Below, in pieces: positions 16,269 to 25,154 of a stretch of 40,732 nucleotides of DNA. A program made the position numbers and the translations under genes. Origin of the DNA: Modestobacter excelsi (GTDB lineage: Bacteria; Actinomycetota; Actinomycetes; Mycobacteriales; Geodermatophilaceae); NCBI RefSeq assembly GCF_005930495.1, contig NZ_SJEX01000047.1, positions 1 through 40,732 of the forward strand, read 5' to 3'. The notes under the pieces were generated by a model, which saw only the letters and a list, made by a program, of their open reading frames with translations, made no database searches and had not been told where the DNA came from. The stretch's first letter is position 1. The number at the start of each line of letters is the position of its first letter.

Positions 16269-16994
16269 TCACGGCAGGTCGCGCACCAGCTCCGCGACGT
16301 CCTTGCGGGTGCCGGTGTAGAACGGCACCTCCTCGCGGACGTGCCGACGGGCGCGGCTGGCCCGCAGGTCGCGCATCAGGTCGACGATGCGGTGCAGCTC
16401 GTCGGCCTCGAAGGCGAGCATCCACTCGTAGTCGCCGAGCCCGAAGGAGGCCACCGTGTTGGCCCGCACGTCGGGGTAGGGGCGGGCCTGCATGCCGTGC
16501 TCCTTGAGCATGTCCCGCCGCTCCTCGTCGGGCAGCAGGTACCACTCGTAGGAGCGCACGAACGGGTAGACGCAGACGAAGCGGCGCGGCTCCTCCTCGG
16601 CGAGGAAGGCCGGGATGTGGCTGCGGTTGAACTCCGCCGGGCGGTGCAGCGCCATCTGCGACCAGACCGGCTCGAGGTGGCGGCCCAGCGCGGTGCGGCG
16701 GAACCGGCCGTAGGCCTCCTGCAGCGCCTCGGGGGTCTCGGCGTGCCACCAGATCATCAGGTCGGCGTCGGCGCGCAGGCCGGCCACGTCGTAGACCCCG
16801 CGGACGACGACGTCCTTGCCGGCCAGCTCCTCGAAGAGGGCGGTGACCTCGTCGGCGGCGGCCCCGCGCTGGTCGTCGGCGAGCGGTCGGGCCTTGAAGA
16901 CCGACCACATCGTGTAGCGGATCTGGGCGTTCAGCTCGTTCGCCCGCTTGCCGATGCTGCGCTCTCCGGTCTGCTCTCCGGTCTGCTCGCTCAT
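16269..16994 (-). CDS. hemQ: Coproheme decarboxylase HemQ (ChdC)
   Basis: A 241-residue chlorite-dismutase-fold enzyme that decarboxylates Fe-coproporphyrin III to heme b using peroxide, the last step of the coproporphyrin-dependent pathway. The actinobacterial signature is clear: [13 protein letters not shown] near the start, [13 protein letters not shown] with the reactive Tyr, EHG with the probable proximal heme His, [22 protein letters not shown], and [13 protein letters not shown] at the C-terminus. The ATG at 16994 overlaps the stop of the upstream EamA gene (ATGA). A 12-bp tandem repeat makes the N-terminus read EQTGEQTG. Confidence 0.95.
   Translation of the reverse strand: MSEQTGEQTGERSIGKRANELNAQIRYTMWSVFKARPLADDQRGAAADEVTALFEELAGKDVVVRGVYDVAGLRADADLMIWWHAETPEALQEAYGRFRRTALGRHLEPVWSQMALHRPAEFNRSHIPAFLAEEEPRRFVCVYPFVRSYEWYLLPDEERRDMLKEHGMQARPYPDVRANTVASFGLGDYEWMLAFEADELHRIVDLMRDLRASRARRHVREEVPFYTGTRKDVAELVRDLP
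16963..16986 (-). repeat. 12-bp tandem repeat in the 5' end of hemQ
   Basis: Two exact copies of TCTCCGGTCTGC on the plus strand (16963-16974 and 16975-16986) encode EQTG twice, in frame, at residues 3-10. Gain or loss of a unit keeps the frame. Confidence 0.75.
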
Positions 16995-17926
16995 GCCCCC
17001 ATTGTCGCGCGCCGCGCCGTGCGTCGTCCCGGGGGCCGGAGCACCAGGGCCACGCCGACCGTGGTGACGACGACCCCGGCCAGCGACAGCAGCGGCAACC
17101 GCTCGCCGAACAGCAGATGGGCCTCCACCGCGGTCGCCGGCGGTACCAGGAACAGCAGGCTGGAGACGCCCGAGGCGCTGCCGCGGCGCAGCAGGAACAG
17201 CAGCAGCAGCACGGCGCCGAGCGACAGCGGCACGACCAGCCACACCAGGGCCAGCACGAACTCGGCGGTCCACTCGATCGCCATGTCCTCGGTGAGGCGG
17301 GCGACGGCGACCAGCGCGAGGGCCGCGGCCACGTACTGCACGACGGTGCCCGACAGCAGCGGGATGTCGTCGCCGTGCTGCTTCTGCCACAGCGTACCCG
17401 CTGTGCCGCACAGCAGCGCCACCAGGCAGGACACGACCCCGACCGGTGGGAGGGCACCCTCCTCCCCCGCGGCGGCCACCAGCCCGGGGGCCAGCACCAG
17501 CACCACGCCGCCGACGCCGAGGGCCAGCCCCAGCCACTGCACGGCCACGAGCCGCTCACCGAGCAGCCGGGTGGCCAGTGCCGCGGTGAGCACCGGCTGC
17601 AGGCTGGTCACCACCGCTGCCACGCTGGCCGGCAGGCCGGAGTGGATCGCGAAGAAGACGCCGCCGAGGTAGCCGGCGTGCAGCAGCAGCCCGGCCACGC
17701 CGGCCCGGCCGACCTGCGTCCGGCCGGCCGGCCAGCCCGACCGCAGGACAGCGGTCAGGACGGCCAGCAACGCGCCGGCCAGCCCCAGCCGCAGCGCCAG
17801 GAAGGTGAACGGTTCGGCATAGGGCAGCCCGTACTTGGCGCCGACGAAACCGGTGCTCCACAGCAGCACGAACAGCAGCGGCGCGGCCGCGACGGCCGCG
17901 TTCCGCACCCGGGTCGGTGCGCTCAC
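16991..17926 (-). CDS. EamA/DMT-family transporter inside the heme operon
   Basis: A 311-residue membrane protein with about ten TM helices in two EamA repeats, starting [24 protein letters not shown], a classic DMT opening. The second repeat ends [27 protein letters not shown]. The gene is tightly embedded: its GTG overlaps the hemG stop by 4 bp (GTGA), and its stop overlaps the hemQ start by 4 bp (ATGA), so its expression is tied to heme synthesis. The cargo is unknown; a porphyrin intermediate, amino acid or unrelated metabolite are all possible. I recall no such gene between hemY and hemQ in M. tuberculosis. Confidence 0.86.
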   Translation of the reverse strand: MSAPTRVRNAAVAAAPLLFVLLWSTGFVGAKYGLPYAEPFTFLALRLGLAGALLAVLTAVLRSGWPAGRTQVGRAGVAGLLLHAGYLGGVFFAIHSGLPASVAAVVTSLQPVLTAALATRLLGERLVAVQWLGLALGVGGVVLVLAPGLVAAAGEEGALPPVGVVSCLVALLCGTAGTLWQKQHGDDIPLLSGTVVQYVAAALALVAVARLTEDMAIEWTAEFVLALVWLVVPLSLGAVLLLLFLLRRGSASGVSSLLFLVPPATAVEAHLLFGERLPLLSLAGVVVTTVGVALVLRPPGRRTARRATMGA

Positions 17927-19272
17927 CGGAGCGCGGCGACGGCCCGGCGTGCGTCGCGGATGCAGGCCGGCACCCCGACCCCGCCGTACGCGGCACCGGC
18001 GACCGCGAGCCCGGGCACGGCGCCGACCGCCGCGCGGATCGCCGTGACCCGCTGCGGGTGCCCGACCAGGTACTGCGGCAGCCCGTCGACCCACCGGACC
18101 AGGTGGGTCTCCAGCGGCTCCGGGCGGTCGAGGGTCAGCAGGCCGGCGACGTCGGCGACCACCGCGTCGGTGAGGTCGGCGTCGTCCCGGCCCAGCGCGG
18201 CGTCGTCCCCGAACCGGCCGACCGACGAGCGCACCCGCAGCGCGCCGCCCAGGTGCGGCCACTTCGACGAGGAGACGGTCACGCCCTTGACCAGCCGCCC
18301 GGTCACCGGGGGCACGAGCAGCCCGGAGCCGGCCGCCACCGGCTGCTCGGGGAACGCCATCGCGACCACGGCCATCGACGCGTACGGGATGCCCTGCAGC
18401 GGCTCGACCGCGCCGGGGGCCAGGTCGGTGAGCAGCCGGGCGGTCGGGGCGGCCGGGGTGGCCAGCACGACGACGTCCGCGGTCAGCGCAGCGCCACCCT
18501 CGACGTCGAGCTCGAAGCCGCCGGCGACCCGGCGCAGCGCGGTGACCGCCGTGCCCAGCCGGACGTCGGCGCGTGCCGCGGCGGCCAGCGCGGCCGGCAG
18601 CGAGCCGATGCCGTCGCGCACGGTGACGAACACCGGTCCGTCGACGTCGCCGCGGCTGCGGGCGCCGGCGTCCCGGGCAGCGATCGCCGCGCCGAGGACC
18701 GACGTCGAGGCCGGCAGCTGCGCGGCCAGCGCGGGCATGGTGGCGGCCAGCGAGAGGTCGTCGGGGCGCCCGGCGTAGACCCCACCCAGCAGCGGCTCGA
18801 CCAGCCGGTCGACCACCTCGTCGCCGAGCCGGTCCCGGAGCAGCCGGCCCACCGAGACGTCGCCGTCCAGGCGCAGCGGGGGCAGCTCGACCTCGGCGCG
18901 CACCCGGGCGACCCCGTCCGGGGTGAGCACGCCCTCCAGGCCGTCGGCCGTGGTGGGCACGCCCTGCAGCGTCCCGGCCGGCAGCGGGAACCGGCCGTCG
19001 GGGAGCACGATCGATGCCTGGCTGGTCCGGGCCGGGACGATCTGCTCCGCCAGGCCGAGTGCCTCGATCAGCTCGACCGCCTCCGGCACCCGGGCGAGCA
19101 CCGCCTCCGGCCCGGTGTCGTACCAGCGGCCGGCCAGCTCGACCCGGTCGAGCTTGCCGCCGATCCGCGGCCCGGCCTCGAGCACGACGACCTCGTCGTC
19201 GGGGTGGGTGCGCCGCCACTCCCAGGCAGCGGTCAGCCCGGTGATCCCGGCACCGACCACGACCAGCCTCAT
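17923..19272 (-). CDS. hemG: Coproporphyrinogen/protoporphyrinogen III oxidase
   Basis: A 449-residue flavoprotein of the HemY/CgoX type. It begins [19 protein letters not shown] with the FAD GxGxxG at 7-12, followed by [15 protein letters not shown]. The C-terminus has the second FAD motif [24 protein letters not shown]. Because HemQ is encoded in the same operon, the likely reaction is six-electron oxidation of coproporphyrinogen III to coproporphyrin III. The ATG at 19272 overlaps the hemE stop (ATGA) and the stop overlaps the next GTG, consistent with translational coupling. Also called hemY or cgoX. Confidence 0.94.
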   Translation of the reverse strand: MRLVVVGAGITGLTAAWEWRRTHPDDEVVVLEAGPRIGGKLDRVELAGRWYDTGPEAVLARVPEAVELIEALGLAEQIVPARTSQASIVLPDGRFPLPAGTLQGVPTTADGLEGVLTPDGVARVRAEVELPPLRLDGDVSVGRLLRDRLGDEVVDRLVEPLLGGVYAGRPDDLSLAATMPALAAQLPASTSVLGAAIAARDAGARSRGDVDGPVFVTVRDGIGSLPAALAAAARADVRLGTAVTALRRVAGGFELDVEGGAALTADVVVLATPAAPTARLLTDLAPGAVEPLQGIPYASMAVVAMAFPEQPVAAGSGLLVPPVTGRLVKGVTVSSSKWPHLGGALRVRSSVGRFGDDAALGRDDADLTDAVVADVAGLLTLDRPEPLETHLVRWVDGLPQYLVGHPQRVTAIRAAVGAVPGLAVAGAAYGGVGVPACIRDARRAVAALR

Positions 19273-20315
19273 CGCGCGCTGAGCTCGTGCACCAGTTCCA
19301 CGACGTGGGTCAGGACGCCGGGGTCGGTGTCGGGCAGCACACCGTGACCGAGGTTGAACACGTGCCCGCGGGCGGCCCGGCCCTGCTCGACCACCCGGCC
19401 CACCTCGCGGTCGACGGTCTCCCGGTCGGCCAGCAGCACCGCGGGGTCGAGGTTGCCCTGCAGCGAGTAGCCCGGGCCCACCCGGCGGGCAGCCTCGTCC
19501 AGCGGCACCCGCCAGTCGACGCCCACGACGTCGGCTCCGGCGTCCCCGATCAGCGGCAGGAGCTCCCCGGTGCCGACGCCGAAGTGGACCTTGGGCACGT
19601 CCCGCTCGCCCAGGGCGTCGAGGACCGCGCGGGAGTGCGGCAGCACCCGGGTGGCGTAGTCGGTCGCCGAGAGCACCCCGGCCCAGGAGTCGAAGAGCTG
19701 CACGGCGGAGGCCCCGGCGTCCACCTGCACCCGCAGGAACGTCGCCGCGCTGACCGCCAGGCGCTCCAGCAGCCGCCGCCACGCCTCCGGCTCGGCGTAC
19801 ATGAACGCCTTGGTCCGGGCGTGCTCCTTGGAGGGGCCGCCCTCGATGAGGTAGGTGGCCAGGGTGAACGGCGCTCCGGCGAAGCCGATCAGCGGCGTGC
19901 TGCCCAGCTCGGCGACCAGCCGGCGCACCGAGGTGGCCAGGAACTCGAGCCGGTCGGGCTCCAGCGGGGGCAGGGCGTCGACGTCGGCGGCCGACCGGAC
20001 CGGGGAGGCGACGACCGGCCCGACGCCGGGCTTGATCTCGATGTCCATCCCGGCCACGACCAGCGGCAGCACGATGTCGGAGAAGAGGACCGCCGCGTCG
20101 ACGCCGTGCCGGCGGACCGGCTGCAGGGTGATCTCGGTGACCAGGTCGGGGTCCTGGCAGGCCTGCAGCATCGCGGTCCCCGCCCGCAGCGCGCGGTACT
20201 CCGGGAGCGACCGGCCGGCCTGGCGCATGAACCAGACGGGCGTGTGATCGACCGGGAGCCCGCGGGCCGCCCGGACCAGGGCGGAGTCGGCGGCCGGACC
20301 TGCTGCTGTTCCCAC
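19269..20315 (-). CDS. hemE: Uroporphyrinogen decarboxylase
   Basis: A 348-residue cytosolic enzyme that removes four carboxyls from uroporphyrinogen III to give coproporphyrinogen III. The substrate-binding signature [17 protein letters not shown] lies near residues 26-42. [24 protein letters not shown] and [13 protein letters not shown] are also present. It is the first gene of the hemE-hemG-eamA-hemQ operon. I chose the GTG at 20315, preceded by GGGAGGA about 9 nt upstream; the frame is open further but without conservation. The promoter should lie in the 140-bp divergent spacer shared with the DUF3000 gene. Confidence 0.95.
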   Translation of the reverse strand: MGTAAGPAADSALVRAARGLPVDHTPVWFMRQAGRSLPEYRALRAGTAMLQACQDPDLVTEITLQPVRRHGVDAAVLFSDIVLPLVVAGMDIEIKPGVGPVVASPVRSAADVDALPPLEPDRLEFLATSVRRLVAELGSTPLIGFAGAPFTLATYLIEGGPSKEHARTKAFMYAEPEAWRRLLERLAVSAATFLRVQVDAGASAVQLFDSWAGVLSATDYATRVLPHSRAVLDALGERDVPKVHFGVGTGELLPLIGDAGADVVGVDWRVPLDEAARRVGPGYSLQGNLDPAVLLADRETVDREVGRVVEQGRAARGHVFNLGHGVLPDTDPGVLTHVVELVHELSAR

Positions 20316-20455
20316 GACCGCCGATCCTCCCAGACGCACCGGACGGCGGCGCGGGCCGTCGGCAGCGGCACGGGAGCTGCACGGCAGGGTCACGGGCAGG
20401 CCACAGCGGCGCGTCGGGACGCCACATCCGTCCCACGGCGACCTACCCTGCGCCC

Positions 20456-21079
20456 GTGGCCCAGCAGCGCAAGCGTCCGGCCGACGGCGTCGAGCCGCCC
20501 CTGGCGCAGAAGCCCGCGGAGTTCCAGGCCGCGCTCGAGGCACTGGCGACCGTACGCCCGCCGCCCGGGATCGTCCTGGAGCACATCCCGGCACCCCAGC
20601 GGCTGGCCCCGTTCTCGCACGCGATCGGTGTGCACGTCGGCGACCCGGCCGACGAGGAGGAGGAGCTCGCCAGCGGCCGCTTCATCCTGCTGTTCGACCC
20701 GGAGGGCCACGAGGCCTGGCAGGGCACCACCCGCTGCGTCGGCTACCTCTCCGCCGGCACCGACTCGGAGATGGTCGACGACAGCATGTTCTCCGAGGTC
20801 GCCTGGAGCTGGCTGACCGACGCGCTCGCCGAGCACGGCGCCGGCCACCACGCCATCGGCGGGACCGTCACCCGCACGGCGTCCACCCGGTTCGGCTCGA
20901 TCGCCGCCCCCGAGCACTCGGTCGACGTGGAGATCCGGGCCTCCTGGACGGCGGAGGGCACCGACCTGGACAAGCACCTGACCGCGTTCCTCACGGTGCT
21001 CGGCACCGCCGCCGGCCTCCCACCGCCCGGCATCCACCTGCTGACCTCGAACGGGCAGACCGCCGACACCGGTGCCTAG
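20456..21079 (+). CDS. DUF3000 family protein
   Basis: A 207-residue soluble protein recognised as DUF3000, an actinobacteria-specific family found next to hemE and RNase D. Conserved segments include [51 protein letters not shown] and [11 protein letters not shown]. There is no catalytic motif that I can name. The start is GTG 20456. It ends with TAG, followed after 16 bp by an 8-bp hairpin (21096-21103 with 21118-21125, 14-nt loop). It is divergent from hemE. Confidence 0.88.
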   Translation: MAQQRKRPADGVEPPLAQKPAEFQAALEALATVRPPPGIVLEHIPAPQRLAPFSHAIGVHVGDPADEEEELASGRFILLFDPEGHEAWQGTTRCVGYLSAGTDSEMVDDSMFSEVAWSWLTDALAEHGAGHHAIGGTVTRTASTRFGSIAAPEHSVDVEIRASWTAEGTDLDKHLTAFLTVLGTAAGLPPPGIHLLTSNGQTADTGA

Positions 21080-21204
21080 ACTCGTCGGCGTGCTCCACTC
21101 GGCGTAACCAGGGATGGGCCGAGTGCGCGGACACGCCGGATCGGGTACCGGGTGGTCAGCTGCTGGCCGCACCCCGCCCGACCGGCCCGACGACGGGAGG
21201 CTGC

Positions 21205-21915
21205 GTGACCCTGGGTCGACCGTGGTCCGACGGCATCCTGTTCGGCCCGCACGCCGGTGCGCTGGTGGTCGACCCCTCCCCGCTGGTCCGCGAGGCGCTC
21301 GCCGGCCGGCTGCGCGGGCTGGGCGCCCGGGACGTGGAGGAGGCCGCCTCGCTGGAGGAGGCCAGGGTCCGGGCCCACGTTTCCGGTCCGCGTGCGCTCT
21401 GCGTGCTGGAGGCGGACCTCCCCGAGGCCGGGCCCGACGCCGGCAGCCGCGGCGGTGACCACGGACGCGGCCTGGAGCTGCTGCCCACGCTGCGCACCGA
21501 GGGGTGGCCGGTGACCGTCGTGCTGACCTCGGTGACCGACCCCGCCGTCGTCCGGTCCGCCTTCCTGGCCGGCGTCCAGGGGTACGTGCTCAAGACCAGC
21601 CCGCTGGCCACGCTCGCCGAGGGCCTGCGGGCGGCGCTGTCCGGAGAGGTGTTCGCCGACCCGGGCATCGCCAGCAGCCTGGCCCAGGGGCTGACCCAGA
21701 CCGGGGTGGAGGAAGCTGTGGGTGAGCTGTCCGCGCGCGAGCGGGACATCCTGCGGCTCGTCGCCGACGGGCACACCAACAAGGAGATGGGCGAGATGGT
21801 CGACCTGTCGGCACTGACCGTGAAGAGCCACCTGGCGCGCATCGCGCGCAAGCTGGGCACCGGCGACCGGGCGCACATGGTGGCGCTGGGCATCCGTTCG
21901 GGGGTCATCCTCTGA
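21205..21915 (+). CDS. LuxR-family response-regulator-like protein with atypical receiver
   Basis: A 236-residue protein with a receiver-like domain (about 17-150) and a LuxR/NarL HTH (about 174-234: LSARERDILRLVADGHTNKEM and LTVKSHLARIARKLGTGDR). In the receiver the acidic pocket is reduced to VVDPS near 21-25, the phospho-acceptor position reads Glu69 (VLEADLP in place of LLDxxLP), and a 15-residue Gly/Asp-rich loop follows. The signalling Thr108 and Lys130 remain. It may therefore act without phosphorylation. GGGAGG 4 nt before GTG 21205 supports the start. No kinase gene is adjacent; the gene is tightly followed by the RNase D gene. Confidence 0.87.
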   Translation: MTLGRPWSDGILFGPHAGALVVDPSPLVREALAGRLRGLGARDVEEAASLEEARVRAHVSGPRALCVLEADLPEAGPDAGSRGGDHGRGLELLPTLRTEGWPVTVVLTSVTDPAVVRSAFLAGVQGYVLKTSPLATLAEGLRAALSGEVFADPGIASSLAQGLTQTGVEEAVGELSARERDILRLVADGHTNKEMGEMVDLSALTVKSHLARIARKLGTGDRAHMVALGIRSGVIL

Positions 21916-21998
21916 GCGCCGACCAGACTCCCGCCGTCCCGCAGCTGGAGTTCACCGAGCCCACACCCCTGGCCGAGGCCCCCGCGCCGGAGACGCCC

Positions 21999-23252
21999 GT
22001 GGTCGGGGAGCCGGTCATCCAGCCGGTGGCCGACCCGGCGCCGGTGGAGGGGGCGCCGACCGCCGTCCCGCTGCTCGCGCCCCGGGACGGGCTGCTGCCG
22101 GTCATCGAGACCTCCACCGCGCTGGTCGCCTACGCCGACGCGCTCGCCGCCGGCAGCGGCCCGGTCGCCGTCGACGCCGAGCGCGCCTCGGGCTACCGCT
22201 ACGGGCAGAGCGCCTACCTGGTGCAGCTGCGCCGCGCCGGTGCGGGCACCGGGATGATCGACCCGGTGCCGCTGCCGGACCTGTCGGCCGTGCAGGCCGC
22301 GATCGGGGACGTTGAGTGGGTGCTGCACGCGGCGAACCAGGACCTGCCCTGCCTGGCCGAGCTGGGACTGGTGCCGACCCGGCTGTTCGACACCGAGCTG
22401 GCCGCCCGGTTGGCCGGGCTGCCGCGGGTCGGGCTCGGTGCGGTCGTGGAGTCCCTGCTCGGGCTGTCGCTTCAGAAGGGCCACTCGGCCGCGGACTGGA
22501 GCACCCGTCCGCTGCCGGAGGACTGGCTGGTCTACGCCGCGCTGGACGTCGAGGTGCTGGTCGAGCTCCGGGACGCGCTCGCGGACATCCTCGCCGAGCA
22601 GGGCAAGACAGAGTGGGCGCGGCAGGAGTTCGAGGCGATCCTGGCCGCCGGCCCGCCGGCGCCCAAGGTCGACCCGTGGCGGAAGACGTCGGGCATGCAC
22701 GGGCTCCGCAGCCGACGGCAGCTGGGCATGCTGCGGGCGCTCTGGCAGGCCCGCGACGAGCTGGCCCGCCGCCGGGACATCGCCCCGGGCCGGGTGCTGC
22801 CGGACACGGCCATGGTCTCGGCGGTGCAGGCCGATCCCAGGACCGAGGGAGCGCTGCTGGACCTGCCGGTCTTCCGGGGCCGGGCCAACCGCAGGCTCGT
22901 CGGCACCTGGTTCGGCGCGCTGGTGCGCGGGCGGGAGCTGGCCGACGCCGAGCTGCCGCTGCACAGCAAGCCCGGTGAGGGGCCGCCACCGGTCAACCGC
23001 TGGGCCGACCGCGACCCCGCGGCGGCCGCCCGGCTCAAGGCTGCCCGGGCCGCGCTGGCCGAGGTGTCCGAGCAGTGGTCGGTGCCGGTGGAGAACCTGC
23101 TCTCCCCCGACCTCGTCCGCCGGCTGATGTGGACGCCGCCGGCGCCCGCGGACGCCGACGCGGTCGCCGCGGCGCTGCGCGCCGGCGGGGCGCGGGAGTG
23201 GCAGATCGGGCTGACCCGCGACCTGCTCACCGCGGCGATCACCCAGGCCTGA
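21999..23252 (+). CDS. rnd: Ribonuclease D (DEDDy 3'-5' exonuclease with HRDC)
   Basis: A 417-residue exonuclease. The DEDDy motifs are VAVDAERASG (Exo I), HAANQDLPCL (Exo II) and VYAALDVEVLVELRD (Exo III with Tyr and Asp). The HRDC domain follows near 240-320 (RQLGMLRALWQARDELARRRDIAPGRVL), and an extended C-terminal part carries a second HRDC-like region. It trims the 3' ends of stable RNAs. The start is uncertain. GTG 21999 has GGAG 7 nt upstream, but the frame is open back to the regulator's stop, where CTGAGC occupies the place of a usual GTGA overlap. A start at CTG 21912 would add 29 residues. Confidence 0.9.
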   Translation: MVGEPVIQPVADPAPVEGAPTAVPLLAPRDGLLPVIETSTALVAYADALAAGSGPVAVDAERASGYRYGQSAYLVQLRRAGAGTGMIDPVPLPDLSAVQAAIGDVEWVLHAANQDLPCLAELGLVPTRLFDTELAARLAGLPRVGLGAVVESLLGLSLQKGHSAADWSTRPLPEDWLVYAALDVEVLVELRDALADILAEQGKTEWARQEFEAILAAGPPAPKVDPWRKTSGMHGLRSRRQLGMLRALWQARDELARRRDIAPGRVLPDTAMVSAVQADPRTEGALLDLPVFRGRANRRLVGTWFGALVRGRELADAELPLHSKPGEGPPPVNRWADRDPAAAARLKAARAALAEVSEQWSVPVENLLSPDLVRRLMWTPPAPADADAVAAALRAGGAREWQIGLTRDLLTAAITQA

Positions 23253-23255
23253 TCC

Positions 23256-23789
23256 TCAGCGCTGGAGCAGGTCGGCGAGCTTGAGCACGGTGGCCCAGTT
23301 CCGCGCGGTGCCGACCGGGCCCGCGGTCTTGGCCAGCGCGGCGGACAGCGGGCTCTGCAGCTGCCCGTGCGGGCACCAGAGGTAGAGCTCGCGGCCGTCG
23401 ACGGTGTACACGTCGTCCTCGGGGTCGACGGCGGCCAGCCGCTCCTGGACCTCGGCCGGGACGGGCGCGTTCGAGAAGGACACGACGTAGCGGCTCGGGT
23501 CGGTGGCGACCGACCCGAGCGGGTCCTTCGCCACCACCGCGAGCAGCTCGTCCCGGGTCCGGACGACGACGGGGACGGCGAACCCGAACCGCCGCTCCAG
23601 CGCCTGCTCCACCGAGGGCGCGAGCTCACCGGCCGGTCGGTCGGAGTCGAGGACCACGTTGCCGCTCTGCAGCAGGGTCGCCACCCCGGCGTGCCCTTCC
23701 GCGGTCAGCAGCTCGCGGAGGTCGGCCATGGGGATCCGGTGCGCCCGGCCGACGTTGATGCCGCGCAGCAGCACTGCGTACCGGGTCAC
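23256..23789 (-). CDS. DUF1697 family protein
   Basis: A 177-residue protein with the DUF1697 opening TRYAVLLRGINVGRAHRIPMADLRELL, then LLQSGNVVLDSD and the C-terminal GTARNWATVLKLADLL (the family NWxTV motif). It is probably an alpha/beta fold with two ferredoxin-like repeats; biochemical function unknown. The GTG at 23789 has GGAGG about 5 nt upstream. The gene ends 3 bp from the RNase D stop, convergent, and is divergent from the fatty-acid operon. Confidence 0.87.
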   Translation of the reverse strand: MTRYAVLLRGINVGRAHRIPMADLRELLTAEGHAGVATLLQSGNVVLDSDRPAGELAPSVEQALERRFGFAVPVVVRTRDELLAVVAKDPLGSVATDPSRYVVSFSNAPVPAEVQERLAAVDPEDDVYTVDGRELYLWCPHGQLQSPLSAALAKTAGPVGTARNWATVLKLADLLQR

Positions 23790-23849
23790 GTCGCCTCCTC
23801 GATGTCGCGGTCCGCAGCCTAGGCGCGCTCACCCCGTCAGGAGGCCCTC

Positions 23850-23878
23850 TTGGACCTGCGGTTACCAATGGGTAACTT
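23850..23878 (+). promoter_or_regulatory. Promoter of the fadA-fadB operon with an embedded operator
   Basis: TTGGAC (23850-23855) and TAACTT (23873-23878) are separated by exactly 17 nt, an excellent actinobacterial sigma-70-type promoter. The perfect inverted repeat GTTACC-AATG-GGTAAC (23861-23876) fills the spacer and overlaps the -10, the classic position for a repressor. Transcription would start near 23885, giving a leader of about 46 nt. Confidence 0.7.
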
Positions 23879-23930
23879 AGGGGCTGCCGCTCGTCCTCGA
23901 GCCGGCACCTGAAACGACCGCGGAGGTCCT

Positions 23931-25154
23931 GTGTCATCTGTAGAGCGGCGGCCACGCCCGTTGCGCGAGGTCGTCTTCGTCGACGGCGTGCGCACGCCCT
24001 TCGGCAAGGCCGGCCCCAAGGGCATCTACGCCGAGACGCGCGCCGACGACCTCGTCGTCCGCTGCATCCGGGAGCTGATGCGCCGCAACCCGGCCCTGCC
24101 GCCGGAGCGGGTCGACGAGGTCGCCATCGCCGCCACCACCCAGATCGGCGACCAGGGGCTGACCATCGGCCGCACCGCCGCCCTGCTGGCCGGGCTGCCG
24201 AAGTCGGTCCCCGGCTTCGCCATCGACCGGATGTGCGCCGGTGCGATGACCGCGGTGACCACCACCGCCAGCGGCATCGCGTTCGGTGCCTACGACGTCG
24301 CGATCGCCGGCGGGGTCGAGCACATGGGCCACCACCCGATGGGCGAGGGCGTCGACCCGAACCCGCGCTTCGTCAGCGAGAAGATCGTCGACGGCTCGGC
24401 CCTGGTCATGGGCTCGACCGCGGAGAACCTGCACGACCGCTTCCCGCACCTGACCAAGGAGCGCGCCGACGCCTTCGCGCTGGCCAGCCAGCAGAAGTAC
24501 GCCAAGGCCGTCGCCAACGGCCGGATCGGCCCGGAGCTCGTGCCGGTCGCCACCCGCTCGGCCGAGGCCGGCTGGGGACTGGCCACCGTCGACGAACCGC
24601 CGCGGCCGGGCACCACGCTCGAGGGCCTGGCGACGCTGAAGACGCCGTTCCGCCCGCACGGGCACGTCACCGCCGGCAACGCCGCGGGGCTGAACGACGG
24701 CGCGACCGGCTGCCTGCTCGCCGCCGAGGACGTCGCGGTCGAGCTGGGGCTGAACGTCGGCATGCGGCTGGTCGGCTACGGCTTCGCCGGCGTCGAGCCC
24801 GAGGTGATGGGCGTCGGCCCGATCCCGTCCACGGAGAAGGCGCTGGCCAGCACCGGCCTGTCCATCTCCGACATCGGGCTGTTCGAGCTCAACGAGGCCT
24901 TCGCCGTCCAGGTGCTGGCCTTCCTGGACCACTACGGCATCGCCGACGACGACGAGCGGGTCAACCCGTGGGGCGGCGCGATCGCCGTCGGGCACCCGCT
25001 GGCCTCCTCCGGGGTCCGGCTGATGACCCAGCTGTCCCGGCAGTTCGCCGAGCGGCCGGACGTCCGCTACGGGCTGACCGCGATGTGCATCGGCATCGGC
25101 ATGGGCGGCACCGTGATCTGGGAGAACCCGAACTGGGAAGGTGCTGCGACGTGA
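23931..25154 (+). CDS. fadA: Acetyl-CoA C-acyltransferase (thiolase)
   Basis: A 407-residue type I thiolase that cleaves 3-ketoacyl-CoA with CoA in the last step of beta-oxidation. The acyl-accepting Cys102 lies in DRMCAGAM, NEAF is at 321-324, His355 in GHPLASSG, and the proton-donor Cys386 in AMCIGIGMG. Length and motifs are those of degradative thiolases. The start is GTG 23931 with GGAGG only 4 nt upstream, slightly tight. Its stop overlaps the GTG of the FadB-like gene (GTGA), so the two subunits are translationally coupled and likely form a trifunctional-type complex. Confidence 0.94.
   Translation: MSSVERRPRPLREVVFVDGVRTPFGKAGPKGIYAETRADDLVVRCIRELMRRNPALPPERVDEVAIAATTQIGDQGLTIGRTAALLAGLPKSVPGFAIDRMCAGAMTAVTTTASGIAFGAYDVAIAGGVEHMGHHPMGEGVDPNPRFVSEKIVDGSALVMGSTAENLHDRFPHLTKERADAFALASQQKYAKAVANGRIGPELVPVATRSAEAGWGLATVDEPPRPGTTLEGLATLKTPFRPHGHVTAGNAAGLNDGATGCLLAAEDVAVELGLNVGMRLVGYGFAGVEPEVMGVGPIPSTEKALASTGLSISDIGLFELNEAFAVQVLAFLDHYGIADDDERVNPWGGAIAVGHPLASSGVRLMTQLSRQFAERPDVRYGLTAMCIGIGMGGTVIWENPNWEGAAT

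Noticed and set aside
21096..21125. 8-bp hairpin with a 14-nt loop after DUF3000
   Set aside because: The loop is long and the stem is short for a terminator; mentioned only in the DUF3000 entry.
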